From Sphingobacteriia bacterium (GTDB taxonomy: Bacteria > Bacteroidota > Bacteroidia > NS11-12g > UBA955), in the NCBI GenBank assembly GCA_021151535.1, contig JAGKXC010000064.1, positions 1 to 11,614 of the forward strand: 11,614 nt of DNA. The letters run 5' to 3'. The notes beneath the pieces were generated by a model, which ran no database searches, was not told the DNA's origin, and saw only the letters and a program-made list of their open reading frames with translations. Made by a program: the position numbers and the translations under genes. Each line of letters starts with the position of its first letter. The stretch's first letter is position 1. Of this stretch, positions 1-6,626 are shown piece after piece.

Positions 1-741
1 GTTATAATAACCAATGTTTGCCCATGCCGCTTTACCCTTAGGACCTGAAGAAACAACAGGTGTAGCAGAAGTAAACTTCCAAGTTTGGGTGTAAGCGCTG
101 CTAGTGGCAGTTGAGTTAAATGTAATAGGCGTTTTGGTGTAGTTTGGACCTGTTGGTACAGTGAAATCCGCTGAAGGTGGAGTTACAGCCTTAACATTGA
201 TTTCAAAATCCAAAATGTTACCCTCGTTCGCAACTGATCCACATCCTTGGCTAGGCAAGAACGAAAGATACATATCACGAATTCTTAAGATACGCTTTCC
301 TGCAGGGAAATTACCACAAGGAATGGTCAACTGAGCAGTCTTGGTAGTGTTAGAAGCCACCTGCCCCATCGGCCCAGATGCCTTACTAATACACTCAGCC
401 GCAGAAAATGAATTATCACCATCCATATCAATCCAAACACCGCAATACTCAGCGTAGTTACATGTGTTTTCAATAGTAAGTGTAATCACTTCACCTGGAG
501 TTACATCCATGATGGCTCCATTGGTCATTAATTTGTTGGATGTACCTGTGTTGTTACAGTTCAATCCACTGAAACTCGCTGTTGTTCCTGCACTGTTTTT
601 GATGATAACACCAGAAAACCAGTCCAAAGAGCAACCCGTTGTGTTCGTAGCACTACAAATCTGTGCTTTGGACGCCCCGTACCAACTGAGGGATCCAAAC
701 ATCAGTAATGCCGTTTTCAATTTGGTAAAACTTTTGTTCAT
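1..741 (-). CDS. Secreted cysteine-rich GEVED/PKD-like surface protein, 3' end outside window
   Basis: The minus strand is open from the ATG at 741 to the window edge (247 codons, no stop). Residues 1-26 form a signal peptide: a basic start, a hydrophobic stretch, and an ASKA|Q cleavage site. Residues about 95-183 resemble the GEVED domain of Bacteroidota surface proteins, with the Asp-rich loop WIDMDGDNSF (103-112) and the closing block NILDFEINV, a divergent form of the usual 'GEVEDY' end. From about residue 188 a PKD-like beta-sandwich begins (PPSADFTVP, later QTWKFTSA). Eight cysteines (29, 37, 62, 94, 100, 117, 142, 167) lie in the exported part and could form disulfides. The start is supported by the signal peptide and a Shine-Dalgarno sequence 5 nt upstream. 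Proteins of this class often carry a type IX secretion C-terminal signal, but that end is not visible. Its ligand or substrate is unknown. Confidence 0.85.
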   Translation of the reverse strand, partial: MNKSFTKLKTALLMFGSLSWYGASKAQICSATNTTGCSLDWFSGVIIKNSAGTTASFSGLNCNNTGTSNKLMTNGAIMDVTPGEVITLTIENTCNYAEYCGVWIDMDGDNSFSAAECISKASGPMGQVASNTTKTAQLTIPCGNFPAGKRILRIRDMYLSFLPSQGCGSVANEGNILDFEINVKAVTPPSADFTVPTGPNYTKTPITFNSTATSSAYTQTWKFTSATPVVSSGPKGKAAWANIGYYN

Positions 742-746
742 AATAG

Positions 747-753
747 TCCTCCC
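747..753 (-). promoter_or_regulatory. Strong Shine-Dalgarno for the GEVED/PKD gene
   Basis: On the minus strand GGGAGGA lies 5 nt before the ATG at 741. This is an almost perfect anti-16S match at standard spacing. The other genes in this window have A/T-rich leaders without such a match, as is usual in Bacteroidota, so this site stands out and helps fix the start codon. Confidence 0.7.
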
Positions 754-1093
754 ATCATATTAAGTGTTGCAAATTATGCTCTTTTTAGCGTAGTTTTTAT
801 ACCCTAACTACACCCCAAACCCCAATAAAATAAGGCAGTTACAACCATTTGACTATGATTGATTTTTTGAATTTTGCTACTGTTTTCAGATGTACACTAC
901 CCGAATTACGTATGTACTTATTTTTTTGTTTAGCACAAGTGAATATTTCTTTAGCTTTAAAATTGCATAAAATGACTATTTTCAATAAAATAATGATTGA
1001 ATTCCATCATCCGAAACCATGATCATCAATTAATTAAATAGTAAAAAATTATTTTTTTACTTAATTATGACAGAAACTCAAGTGTCCATTCAC

Positions 1094-1126
1094 AAAAAAA
1101 ATAGGCTACTCACTCGAGTAGCCTAT
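1094..1126 (-). terminator. Intrinsic terminator downstream of pepT
   Basis: A perfect 10-bp inverted repeat (ataggctact at 1101-1110, agtagcctat at 1117-1126) encloses a 6-nt loop. Read on the minus strand the stem is followed directly by seven T residues (1094-1100), the textbook rho-independent layout. The plus-strand flank is not T-rich, so termination is directed at minus-strand transcripts coming from pepT, whose stop lies 113 bp upstream. Confidence 0.82.
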
Positions 1127-1239
1127 CGCCAAAAATAAATATCGATAATAAAATTAGGCTATAAATCGAAATTAACCATGCATCATGCAAATCAATTCTC
1201 TATGAATGAATAGATTCATCCATTCCAATTGGGTAAATT

Positions 1240-2472
1240 CTATTTACACCATCGAGCAGAAAGTGCTACCAAAACCTCAGCGCTCTTTTTCATATCCTGT
1301 AAACAAACATATTCGTGCTTGCCATGGAATGCCATCTCGCCAGTAAATAAATTAGGACAAGGCAACCCCATAAAACTCAATCGGCTTCCATCTGTCCCCC
1401 CCCTTGCTCTGGTTAACTGTGGCTCAATCCCTACCTCTTTAATCGCCTCAATCGCAAATTCAGAAATTCTCGGATCTTGTTCTACAACCTCTTTCATATT
1501 TCTGTATTGCTCAGAAATCTCTATTTCAGCCTTCACACCAGGCCAACGACTGGCAGCCGCATCCATCAACTCCTTCAATCTACTCTCGTGCTCAGCCAAC
1601 ATCGCCGTTTTAAAATCCCTTACAATAAACTGAACCCATGCATGCTCTGCTACCCCACCCATGGTTACCGGATGCACAAAACCTTGCGTATCTTCAGTAG
1701 TTTCCGGACTCCAAGAATCCTTTGGCAACGAATCCATAAAATCAGCCGCTACTTTCAAAGCATTAACCAATTTCCCTTTGGCATACCCCGGATGCGCACT
1801 AATACCATAAAAATGAACCTTAGCAGCATCTGCACTAAACGTCTCATCTTCATAACAACCGCGTTCTCCCGCATCCAACGTATAACCCACATGAGCTCCC
1901 AATTTCACCATATCCACCTTGTCAACTCCCCTTCCAATCTCCTCGTCAGGCGTAAATAAAATGCGAATATCACCATGAGGTAAATCAGGATTTTGAACCA
2001 TCGTTTGCACAAAATCCATGATGATTGCAACCCCAGCTTTATCGTCCGCACCCAATAAAGTTGTTCCACTAGCGGTAATAATATCGTCTCCTATGCGCTC
2101 CAATAAATAAGGATGATCCTTGGGCGATATTACCTGTGTTGTATCATCTGGCAGTAAAATATCACCACCCTGATAATTGCGGTGAACTATGGGTTTCACA
2201 TTCTTTCCAGTGCAATCTGGCGATGTGTCCATGTGCGCACAATAACAAATTACCGGTTTACCATCGCCTACATTAGAAGGCAAGGTGGCATAAACATAGC
2301 CAAATTCGTCTAAATGGGCATCACTCAAACCCATATCTAAAAGTTCAGCCACCAAAACCCTACCCAAATCTTTCTGTTTTTCTGTACTTGGATAAGTTGT
2401 GCTATTTGGATCACTCTGCGTATCAATTTGAACGTATTCGCAAAAGCGTTCTTCCAAAGATTTAAAATTCAT
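1240..2472 (-). CDS. pepT: Peptidase T (tripeptide aminopeptidase, M20B)
   Basis: PepT is a cytosolic dinuclear zinc exopeptidase that removes the N-terminal residue of tripeptides. The 410-aa product has nearly the length of E. coli PepT (about 408) and shows the whole M20 signature in order. These are HMD (H80, D82), the bridging aspartate in LLGADDKAG (139-147, D143), the catalytic glutamate pair in PDEEIGRG (E177, E178), YTLDAGERG (D200), and HGKHEYV near the C-terminus (H383/H386). The lid (dimerisation) domain lies between, beginning around the GISAHPGYAKG block (223-233). RGGTDGS (357-363) is another hallmark of the PepT subgroup. The start ATG has an A/T-rich leader and no Shine-Dalgarno. 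It lies only 15 bp after the amino-acid dehydrogenase stop, which indicates co-transcription. The terminator at 1094-1126 closes the unit. Inferred role: release of free amino acids from small peptides. Confidence 0.95.
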   Translation of the reverse strand: MNFKSLEERFCEYVQIDTQSDPNSTTYPSTEKQKDLGRVLVAELLDMGLSDAHLDEFGYVYATLPSNVGDGKPVICYCAHMDTSPDCTGKNVKPIVHRNYQGGDILLPDDTTQVISPKDHPYLLERIGDDIITASGTTLLGADDKAGVAIIMDFVQTMVQNPDLPHGDIRILFTPDEEIGRGVDKVDMVKLGAHVGYTLDAGERGCYEDETFSADAAKVHFYGISAHPGYAKGKLVNALKVAADFMDSLPKDSWSPETTEDTQGFVHPVTMGGVAEHAWVQFIVRDFKTAMLAEHESRLKELMDAAASRWPGVKAEIEISEQYRNMKEVVEQDPRISEFAIEAIKEVGIEPQLTRARGGTDGSRLSFMGLPCPNLFTGEMAFHGKHEYVCLQDMKKSAEVLVALSARWCK

Positions 2473-2487
2473 TTTTATAATTAATTT

Positions 2488-3735
2488 TTAAGACGGATTT
2501 ACCAATTCTGTTAAACTCATTTCCAATGCCTTCGCGCTGATACCCGTAGACTTTGGATTAAACTGATTCACCCTTACAACAGCATTCTTAATGATGTTAC
2601 TTACATCCTTAAAGATAGCAACATCGGTTACCTCAGCATCTTGTTTCATCAAATAACCAAATACGCGAGCCATACCACAATTGGCAACAAAATCCGGTAT
2701 TACAGCAAATTTGCTATCTGCCAATTGTGAAATTGGACCCATGAAAATTTCCTTATCCGCAAAGGGAACATTCGCCCCACAACTCACAACCTCAATACCC
2801 GCTTTTTCCATTCTTAATACTTGATCTTCGGTTACCAATCTGCTCGCTGCACCAGGAATAAAAATCTCCGCTGGTAAATCCCAAATTTTGGCATTCACCT
2901 CTTCAAAACTCAACATATTTGGCGCACTCAACGCATTACCCTTCCGATTTAAAAACAACTCAACAACTTCATCGTGACCCAATCCCTTTGGCTCAATAAT
3001 ACCGCCGTCTCTATCAATAATACCGCCAATTCTAACACCATATTTGGTTAAATAAAAGGCAGCGGCGGCAGCAACATTGCCCCAACCTTGGATGATCGCC
3101 AATTTGTTGTTCATGAAGCCGCCATACACCTCATAATAATGACGTACGGCTTCCGCTACACCCCATCCAGTAATCATATCTGCAATGGTATAACCCTTCT
3201 CCAAAGACGGCGTCAATCGCTCATCTTCAATTGGCAATAAAACACCCTTTTGCAAACGAGAAATAGCTTTCAATCGCTCTTCAGGATTGTAATTCAAATG
3301 TCCATTAACTACGCCTTCTTGTGGATGCAAAATATCTAACGCTGCCGTCATTGGAATTACTTCATGAATCTCATCTACATTTAAATCTCCGCCTGTTCCG
3401 TAATAATTCTTTAACAATGGCTTTACCGCTTTGTACCAACGCTCCAATACTCCTTTTTTTCTAGGATCTGAAGGATCAAAATTTATCCCGCTCTTTGCCC
3501 CACCAATTGAAGGACCTGCAACAGTAAATTTAACCTCCATGGTTTTTGCCAAACTTTCTACCTCCCTCTGGTCTAATCCTTTACGCATTCTAGTTCCACC
3601 TCCAGCAGCTCCACCACGCAATGAGTTAATTACTACCCAGCCTTCAGCCTCCGTTTCAGCATCCTTCCAAGCAAAAACAATCTCAGGCTTCTTGCCCTCA
3701 AATTTTTCTATAAGTTGGTTTAATTTATTCGACAT
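2488..3735 (-). CDS. Glu/Leu/Phe/Val dehydrogenase family amino-acid dehydrogenase
   Basis: This 415-aa protein belongs to the NAD(P)-dependent family that reversibly deaminates an L-amino acid to the 2-oxo acid plus ammonia. The catalytic half holds K69, then GPSIGGAKSGI (74-84, K81), and GTGGDLNV (113-120, D117). The K69/K81/D117 spacing matches the substrate Lys, catalytic Lys and catalytic Asp of leucine dehydrogenase. The Rossmann half begins near residue 211 with IIQGWGNVAAAAAF (the GxGxxA turn at G217-A222) and DRDGG (D241), where an acidic residue at the end of beta-2 favours NAD over NADP. The late motif reads IPGAASRLVTEDQ, without the Asn that many relatives have at this point. Substrate specificity (Glu, Leu/Val or Phe) cannot be decided by eye. 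The gene lies 114 bp after anmK and 15 bp before pepT on the same strand. I saw no good promoter in the 114-bp gap. Confidence 0.9.
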   Translation of the reverse strand: MSNKLNQLIEKFEGKKPEIVFAWKDAETEAEGWVVINSLRGGAAGGGTRMRKGLDQREVESLAKTMEVKFTVAGPSIGGAKSGINFDPSDPRKKGVLERWYKAVKPLLKNYYGTGGDLNVDEIHEVIPMTAALDILHPQEGVVNGHLNYNPEERLKAISRLQKGVLLPIEDERLTPSLEKGYTIADMITGWGVAEAVRHYYEVYGGFMNNKLAIIQGWGNVAAAAAFYLTKYGVRIGGIIDRDGGIIEPKGLGHDEVVELFLNRKGNALSAPNMLSFEEVNAKIWDLPAEIFIPGAASRLVTEDQVLRMEKAGIEVVSCGANVPFADKEIFMGPISQLADSKFAVIPDFVANCGMARVFGYLMKQDAEVTDVAIFKDVSNIIKNAVVRVNQFNPKSTGISAKALEMSLTELVNPS

Positions 3736-3849
3736 AAAAATTCTAAATATGGGGTTTATTTCGTTTTTAATTAAATTTGTATTATTTAGTTTTGTCTATA
3801 TAATTTCAATCTTGTTCAATAGCATCGATTCAAATAACAACAAACTCGC

Positions 3850-4932
3850 TTACACTAATTTGCTAAAATCGCCATCCAAAGAACCCGCAACATGATTGCC
3901 AGAAGCACCCGTTGCAGAACACAATACATTGGCCACATTCTTCACACGCATCGCACCCAATAAAGCAAAAATCAAAGCCTCTTTGTAATTTACCAATTGA
4001 GCATCAGGCACAACAATCTCACACTCAGTTTCTGATTTTAAATAATCTACCAAGCAGGCATTCATCGCCCCTCCACCCGTTACCAAAACCTTGCATTCTT
4101 CTAAAGGTTTATCCGTTAAAGACGAAATAGAACGCTTCACCTGCATCGCAATATGCATTACTAACGTCTTCATCCTATCCGTCACTGGGGAATCATCAAA
4201 ATCACGCACCAAATGCCAAAAATTCTTGTTTATCCATTCCCTACCCAAACTCTTTGGATAAGACTTTCCATAATACGGAACCTCGTTCAATGCATTTAAT
4301 AAAGGATAAATTACACTACCTTGTTCGGCCAATGCACCATCCTTATCATAGGCTTGATTAACCTCTCTTGCCAATCGATTCAACACAATATTACAGGGCG
4401 ATATATCAAATGCAATTCTGCGACCTTCATGCAAGGTACTGATGTTACAAAATCCACCCAAATTCAAACAAAAATCGTAATCATTGAACAACATTTCATC
4501 GCCAATGGCTACCAACGGAGCACCTTCGCCGCCCAACGCCACATCTGCTCTCCTGAAATTGCTCACTACCGGCAAACCAGCAAAAGCACTCAACGTAGCA
4601 CCATCACCAATTTGAGACGTTAACCAACCATGGGGTTGATGAAAAATCGTATGTCCATGACTGGCCACCAAATCCACTTCTAAACCAGTTTCCTTCTGGA
4701 AAGCTGCAACCAACTCACCCAAATATCTGCCATAAAAAACATCCGTTTTGGCAAATAATTCAGCATTTTGGTAACGCAATTGCGACAATCGCACACGCCA
4801 AGTTTCATTATATGGCACAGTAATTCCCTTGATAATTTTCGCATCGCAGCCAGTTCCACTCACCTGCACATCACACAACGCTAAGTCAACACCGTCCATG
4901 CTACTACCGCTCATTATTCCTAAAACTTTCAT
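3850..4932 (-). CDS. anmK: Anhydro-N-acetylmuramic acid kinase
   Basis: AnmK phosphorylates 1,6-anhydro-MurNAc released by lytic transglycosylases while opening its ring, giving MurNAc-6-phosphate in the cytosol (peptidoglycan recycling). The 360-aa length is close to E. coli AnmK (about 369). It begins with the nucleotide-binding motif GIMSGSSMDGVD (5-16). It continues with SHGHTIFHQP (91-100), NFRRADVALGGEGAPLV (125-141), CLNLGGFCNIS (155-165) and the catalytic block AFDISPCN (174-181). In that block D176 corresponds to the proposed general base; the E. coli form is FDTGPGN, and altered forms are common in this phylum as far as I recall. The adenine-side VTGGGAMN motif lies near the C-terminus. 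It is the first gene of the minus-strand unit with the dehydrogenase and pepT, behind the promoter at 4973-5001. No murQ (MurNAc-6-P etherase) is visible here. Confidence 0.95.
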   Translation of the reverse strand: MKVLGIMSGSSMDGVDLALCDVQVSGTGCDAKIIKGITVPYNETWRVRLSQLRYQNAELFAKTDVFYGRYLGELVAAFQKETGLEVDLVASHGHTIFHQPHGWLTSQIGDGATLSAFAGLPVVSNFRRADVALGGEGAPLVAIGDEMLFNDYDFCLNLGGFCNISTLHEGRRIAFDISPCNIVLNRLAREVNQAYDKDGALAEQGSVIYPLLNALNEVPYYGKSYPKSLGREWINKNFWHLVRDFDDSPVTDRMKTLVMHIAMQVKRSISSLTDKPLEECKVLVTGGGAMNACLVDYLKSETECEIVVPDAQLVNYKEALIFALLGAMRVKNVANVLCSATGASGNHVAGSLDGDFSKLV

Positions 4933-4972
4933 CTTTCTATTTATACTTTTTTTCAGTTCAAATCAAAAAAAT

Positions 4973-5001
4973 CAAATCTATTCCCCGCTTTCCCAAATCA
5001 A
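4973..5001 (-). promoter_or_regulatory. Bacteroidota-type promoter for anmK (and probably the whole unit)
   Basis: Read on the minus strand, TTG (4999-5001) is followed after 18 nt by TAGATTTG (4973-4980). This is an exact match to the TAnnTTTG -7 element with a -33 TTG at an accepted spacing. Transcription would start near 4967, leaving an untranslated leader of about 35 nt before the anmK ATG. The -33 element can also be read as TTTG 5 nt closer, but the spacing would then be too short. Confidence 0.6.
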
Positions 5002-5165
5002 AATCCAGCACAAAAATAACCACAAAGCATCCCTTTTTAGTCGAAATTTTGTAACTATGCATTTTTAGGTATTAGAGGCAATGAATTTCTCTTGAAAAAT
5101 GCAGCTACAACCGCTGCAGTATAAGCGTGTTCAATCTTCACAATATCCAAATTCAAAATATCGCC

Positions 5166-6626
5166 ATGAAAAGAAAAGAATTCTTTCAAAAAAGTTTCAC
5201 CTTAGCTGGAGCAGCTGCCATCATGCCATCAGTTTTTGGTAAATCCTTGTTGGATGCACAAAAAGAATCCAATACAGCAGCTGAAATTACAAACAAAATA
5301 ACCCAAATCCCGATTCCCGCAAACGGCAATACCCCAGCCGAAAATTCTCCTTACGAGGGTACGCAAATTTCCAGTCCCAAATTTGGCGTAGCATCGCTAG
5401 AAGATCCTGCATCATCAGAATGGGAATCACTTAGAAATCAGCTTTTCCCAATCAATTCAAACTTAACATATCTAAACAATGGAACGATGGGCATTACGCC
5501 CTACCCCGTTTTGCATGCTTTAAACAAAGCATTCACGTATACGGCAGAAAATGGTGCATACCCACATGCCGACGGTAGCCTAGAAGCGGCCATCGCCGAT
5601 GTTTTGGGCTGCGACGCCGAGGAAATTGCCATCACCAAAAACGTTAGTGAAGGTGTGAATCTCGCATGTTGGGGCATTCCTTTAAAAAAGGGCGATGAAG
5701 TACTTATAACAAAACACGAGCATGTGGGCGGCTGCGCAGCTTGGTTGCACCGCGCAAAAGTGGATGGAATTGTTTTAAAAGTAGTTGAACTGGGTTCAAA
5801 TGCTGAAGAAACGTTGAAAAATTTCCAAGCAGCCGCCACCAACAAAACCAAAGTCATTGCTATTCCACATATCCCATGCACCATAGGGCAGGTTTTACCC
5901 GTCCAAATGATATGTGAATGGGCAAAATCCGCCAAAATTGTCACCGCTATAGACGGCGCTCACCCAGCTGGAATGCTACAAATAGACTTGCATAAAATTG
6001 GTTGTGATTATTATTCAGGTTGCCTCCACAAATGGATGCTAGCACCCATCGGTTTGGGATTTTTCTATTGCTCTAAATCCATGCTGCAATACACCAAAAT
6101 CCAACATGTAGCCGCTTATTCGGTAGACAAATTCGACATGAGCACCAACCCTCCAACCTTTGGTGAACTTGCACAAAAAACAGGCAGATTTTCCTACGGA
6201 TCATTCTGCGGACCCTTATATGAAGCAGGCAAAACCGCCATTCAATTGTACAAAAATATTGGGCCCGACAACATCCAAAGTCGCGTAAAATACCTTCAAA
6301 GTAAAGTAGACAGTCAATTACGTGAAATAAACAATTCAGCCATTGATCCTGGATTAATTCAAATACTCACCCCTACGGAATATGCCTCACGCGGCGCTCA
6401 AACTGCATTCCGAATAGCACCCGCAACCCAGCCGTCACTCAGCCAAAAATTCTGTGATTATGCTAGAAAAAAAGGCATCGTTTTGCGTTATGTTGGCGAA
6501 AACAACATCGATTGTGTGCGCGTTTCTACCCATTATTATAATTTGGAAAGCGAAATCAAATCCTTCACGGCCGCTTTACGCGGATTTTTGAAGGAAGAGA
6601 ATTTGCTTAAAACCATTCCAGAATGA
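5166..6626 (+). CDS. Class V aminotransferase-fold PLP enzyme (isopenicillin-N epimerase-like) with Tat-like leader
   Basis: The product is a 486-aa fold-type I PLP enzyme of the class V / CefD-like group; members include aminotransferases, epimerases and desulfurases. Starting at M1 = 5166, the leader is KRKEFF followed by a hydrophobic run (about 11-24, LAGAAAIMPSVFG), a Lys-variant twin-arginine signal common in this phylum. A linker of roughly 70 residues rich in Pro/Ser/Asn follows. The catalytic domain then shows YLNNGTMGITP, the EHVGG block, AIDGAHPAG (D263 pairs with the PLP ring nitrogen, H266), and GCLHKW, whose K289 should bind PLP. A C-terminal CVRVSTHYYN carries R452, the likely substrate-carboxylate contact. 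I chose 5166 over the in-frame ATG at 5127 because the longer form would put 13 non-basic residues before the Tat-like motif. The stop overlaps the menE start (ATGA). The substrate is not predictable. It could instead be a cytosolic enzyme with a vestigial leader. Confidence 0.87.
   Translation: MKRKEFFQKSFTLAGAAAIMPSVFGKSLLDAQKESNTAAEITNKITQIPIPANGNTPAENSPYEGTQISSPKFGVASLEDPASSEWESLRNQLFPINSNLTYLNNGTMGITPYPVLHALNKAFTYTAENGAYPHADGSLEAAIADVLGCDAEEIAITKNVSEGVNLACWGIPLKKGDEVLITKHEHVGGCAAWLHRAKVDGIVLKVVELGSNAEETLKNFQAAATNKTKVIAIPHIPCTIGQVLPVQMICEWAKSAKIVTAIDGAHPAGMLQIDLHKIGCDYYSGCLHKWMLAPIGLGFFYCSKSMLQYTKIQHVAAYSVDKFDMSTNPPTFGELAQKTGRFSYGSFCGPLYEAGKTAIQLYKNIGPDNIQSRVKYLQSKVDSQLREINNSAIDPGLIQILTPTEYASRGAQTAFRIAPATQPSLSQKFCDYARKKGIVLRYVGENNIDCVRVSTHYYNLESEIKSFTAALRGFLKEENLLKTIPE

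Larger units (their letters stand above)
742..1239. other. Intergenic region, 498 bp, no supported gene
   Basis: This AT-rich gap separates the start of the GEVED/PKD gene from the end of pepT, both on the minus strand, so it must hold the promoter of the first and the terminator of the second. The terminator (1094-1126) is clear. A second, purely A/T hairpin lies at 1041-1060 (8-bp perfect stem gtaaaaaa/ttttttac, 4-nt loop). I found no exact TAnnTTTG promoter for the GEVED/PKD gene. Only tiny open frames of about 16-17 codons occur, and none has coding character. Confidence 0.6.

Noticed and set aside
464..763. Plus-strand open frame of 99 codons
   Set aside because: It lies antisense to the GEVED/PKD gene, which has a signal peptide, domain motifs and a Shine-Dalgarno; the plus-strand translation has no recognisable features.
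770..777. ATAATTTG as a -7 element for the GEVED/PKD gene
   Set aside because: The leading TA is not at the right spacing from TTTG and no TTG lies 17-23 nt further upstream.
972..1022. Tiny plus-strand frame (16 codons) in the intergenic region, and a similar one on the minus strand
   Set aside because: Too short, no ribosome-binding signal, and compositionally indistinguishable from AT-rich spacer.
1477..1959. Plus-strand open frame of 160 codons, with another of 134 codons at 1229-1633
   Set aside because: Both are antisense to pepT, whose active-site motifs are complete; these are shadow frames.
5044..5051. AAATTTTG as a -7 element for the PLP enzyme-menE unit
   Set aside because: The first base is wrong and no -33 TTG is present at the required distance.
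5100..5118. Hairpin tgcagc/gctgca (7-nt loop) upstream of the PLP enzyme
   Set aside because: The stem is only 6 bp and no T-run follows; it is too weak to call a terminator or riboswitch.
5127..5165. Upstream in-frame ATG for the PLP enzyme
   Set aside because: It would add 13 residues without basic character before the Tat-like KRKEFF motif; the ATG at 5166 places that motif at the N-terminus as expected.
5501..5944. Minus-strand open frame of 147 codons
   Set aside because: It is antisense to the catalytic core of the class V PLP enzyme, and its translation shows no family motif or leader.
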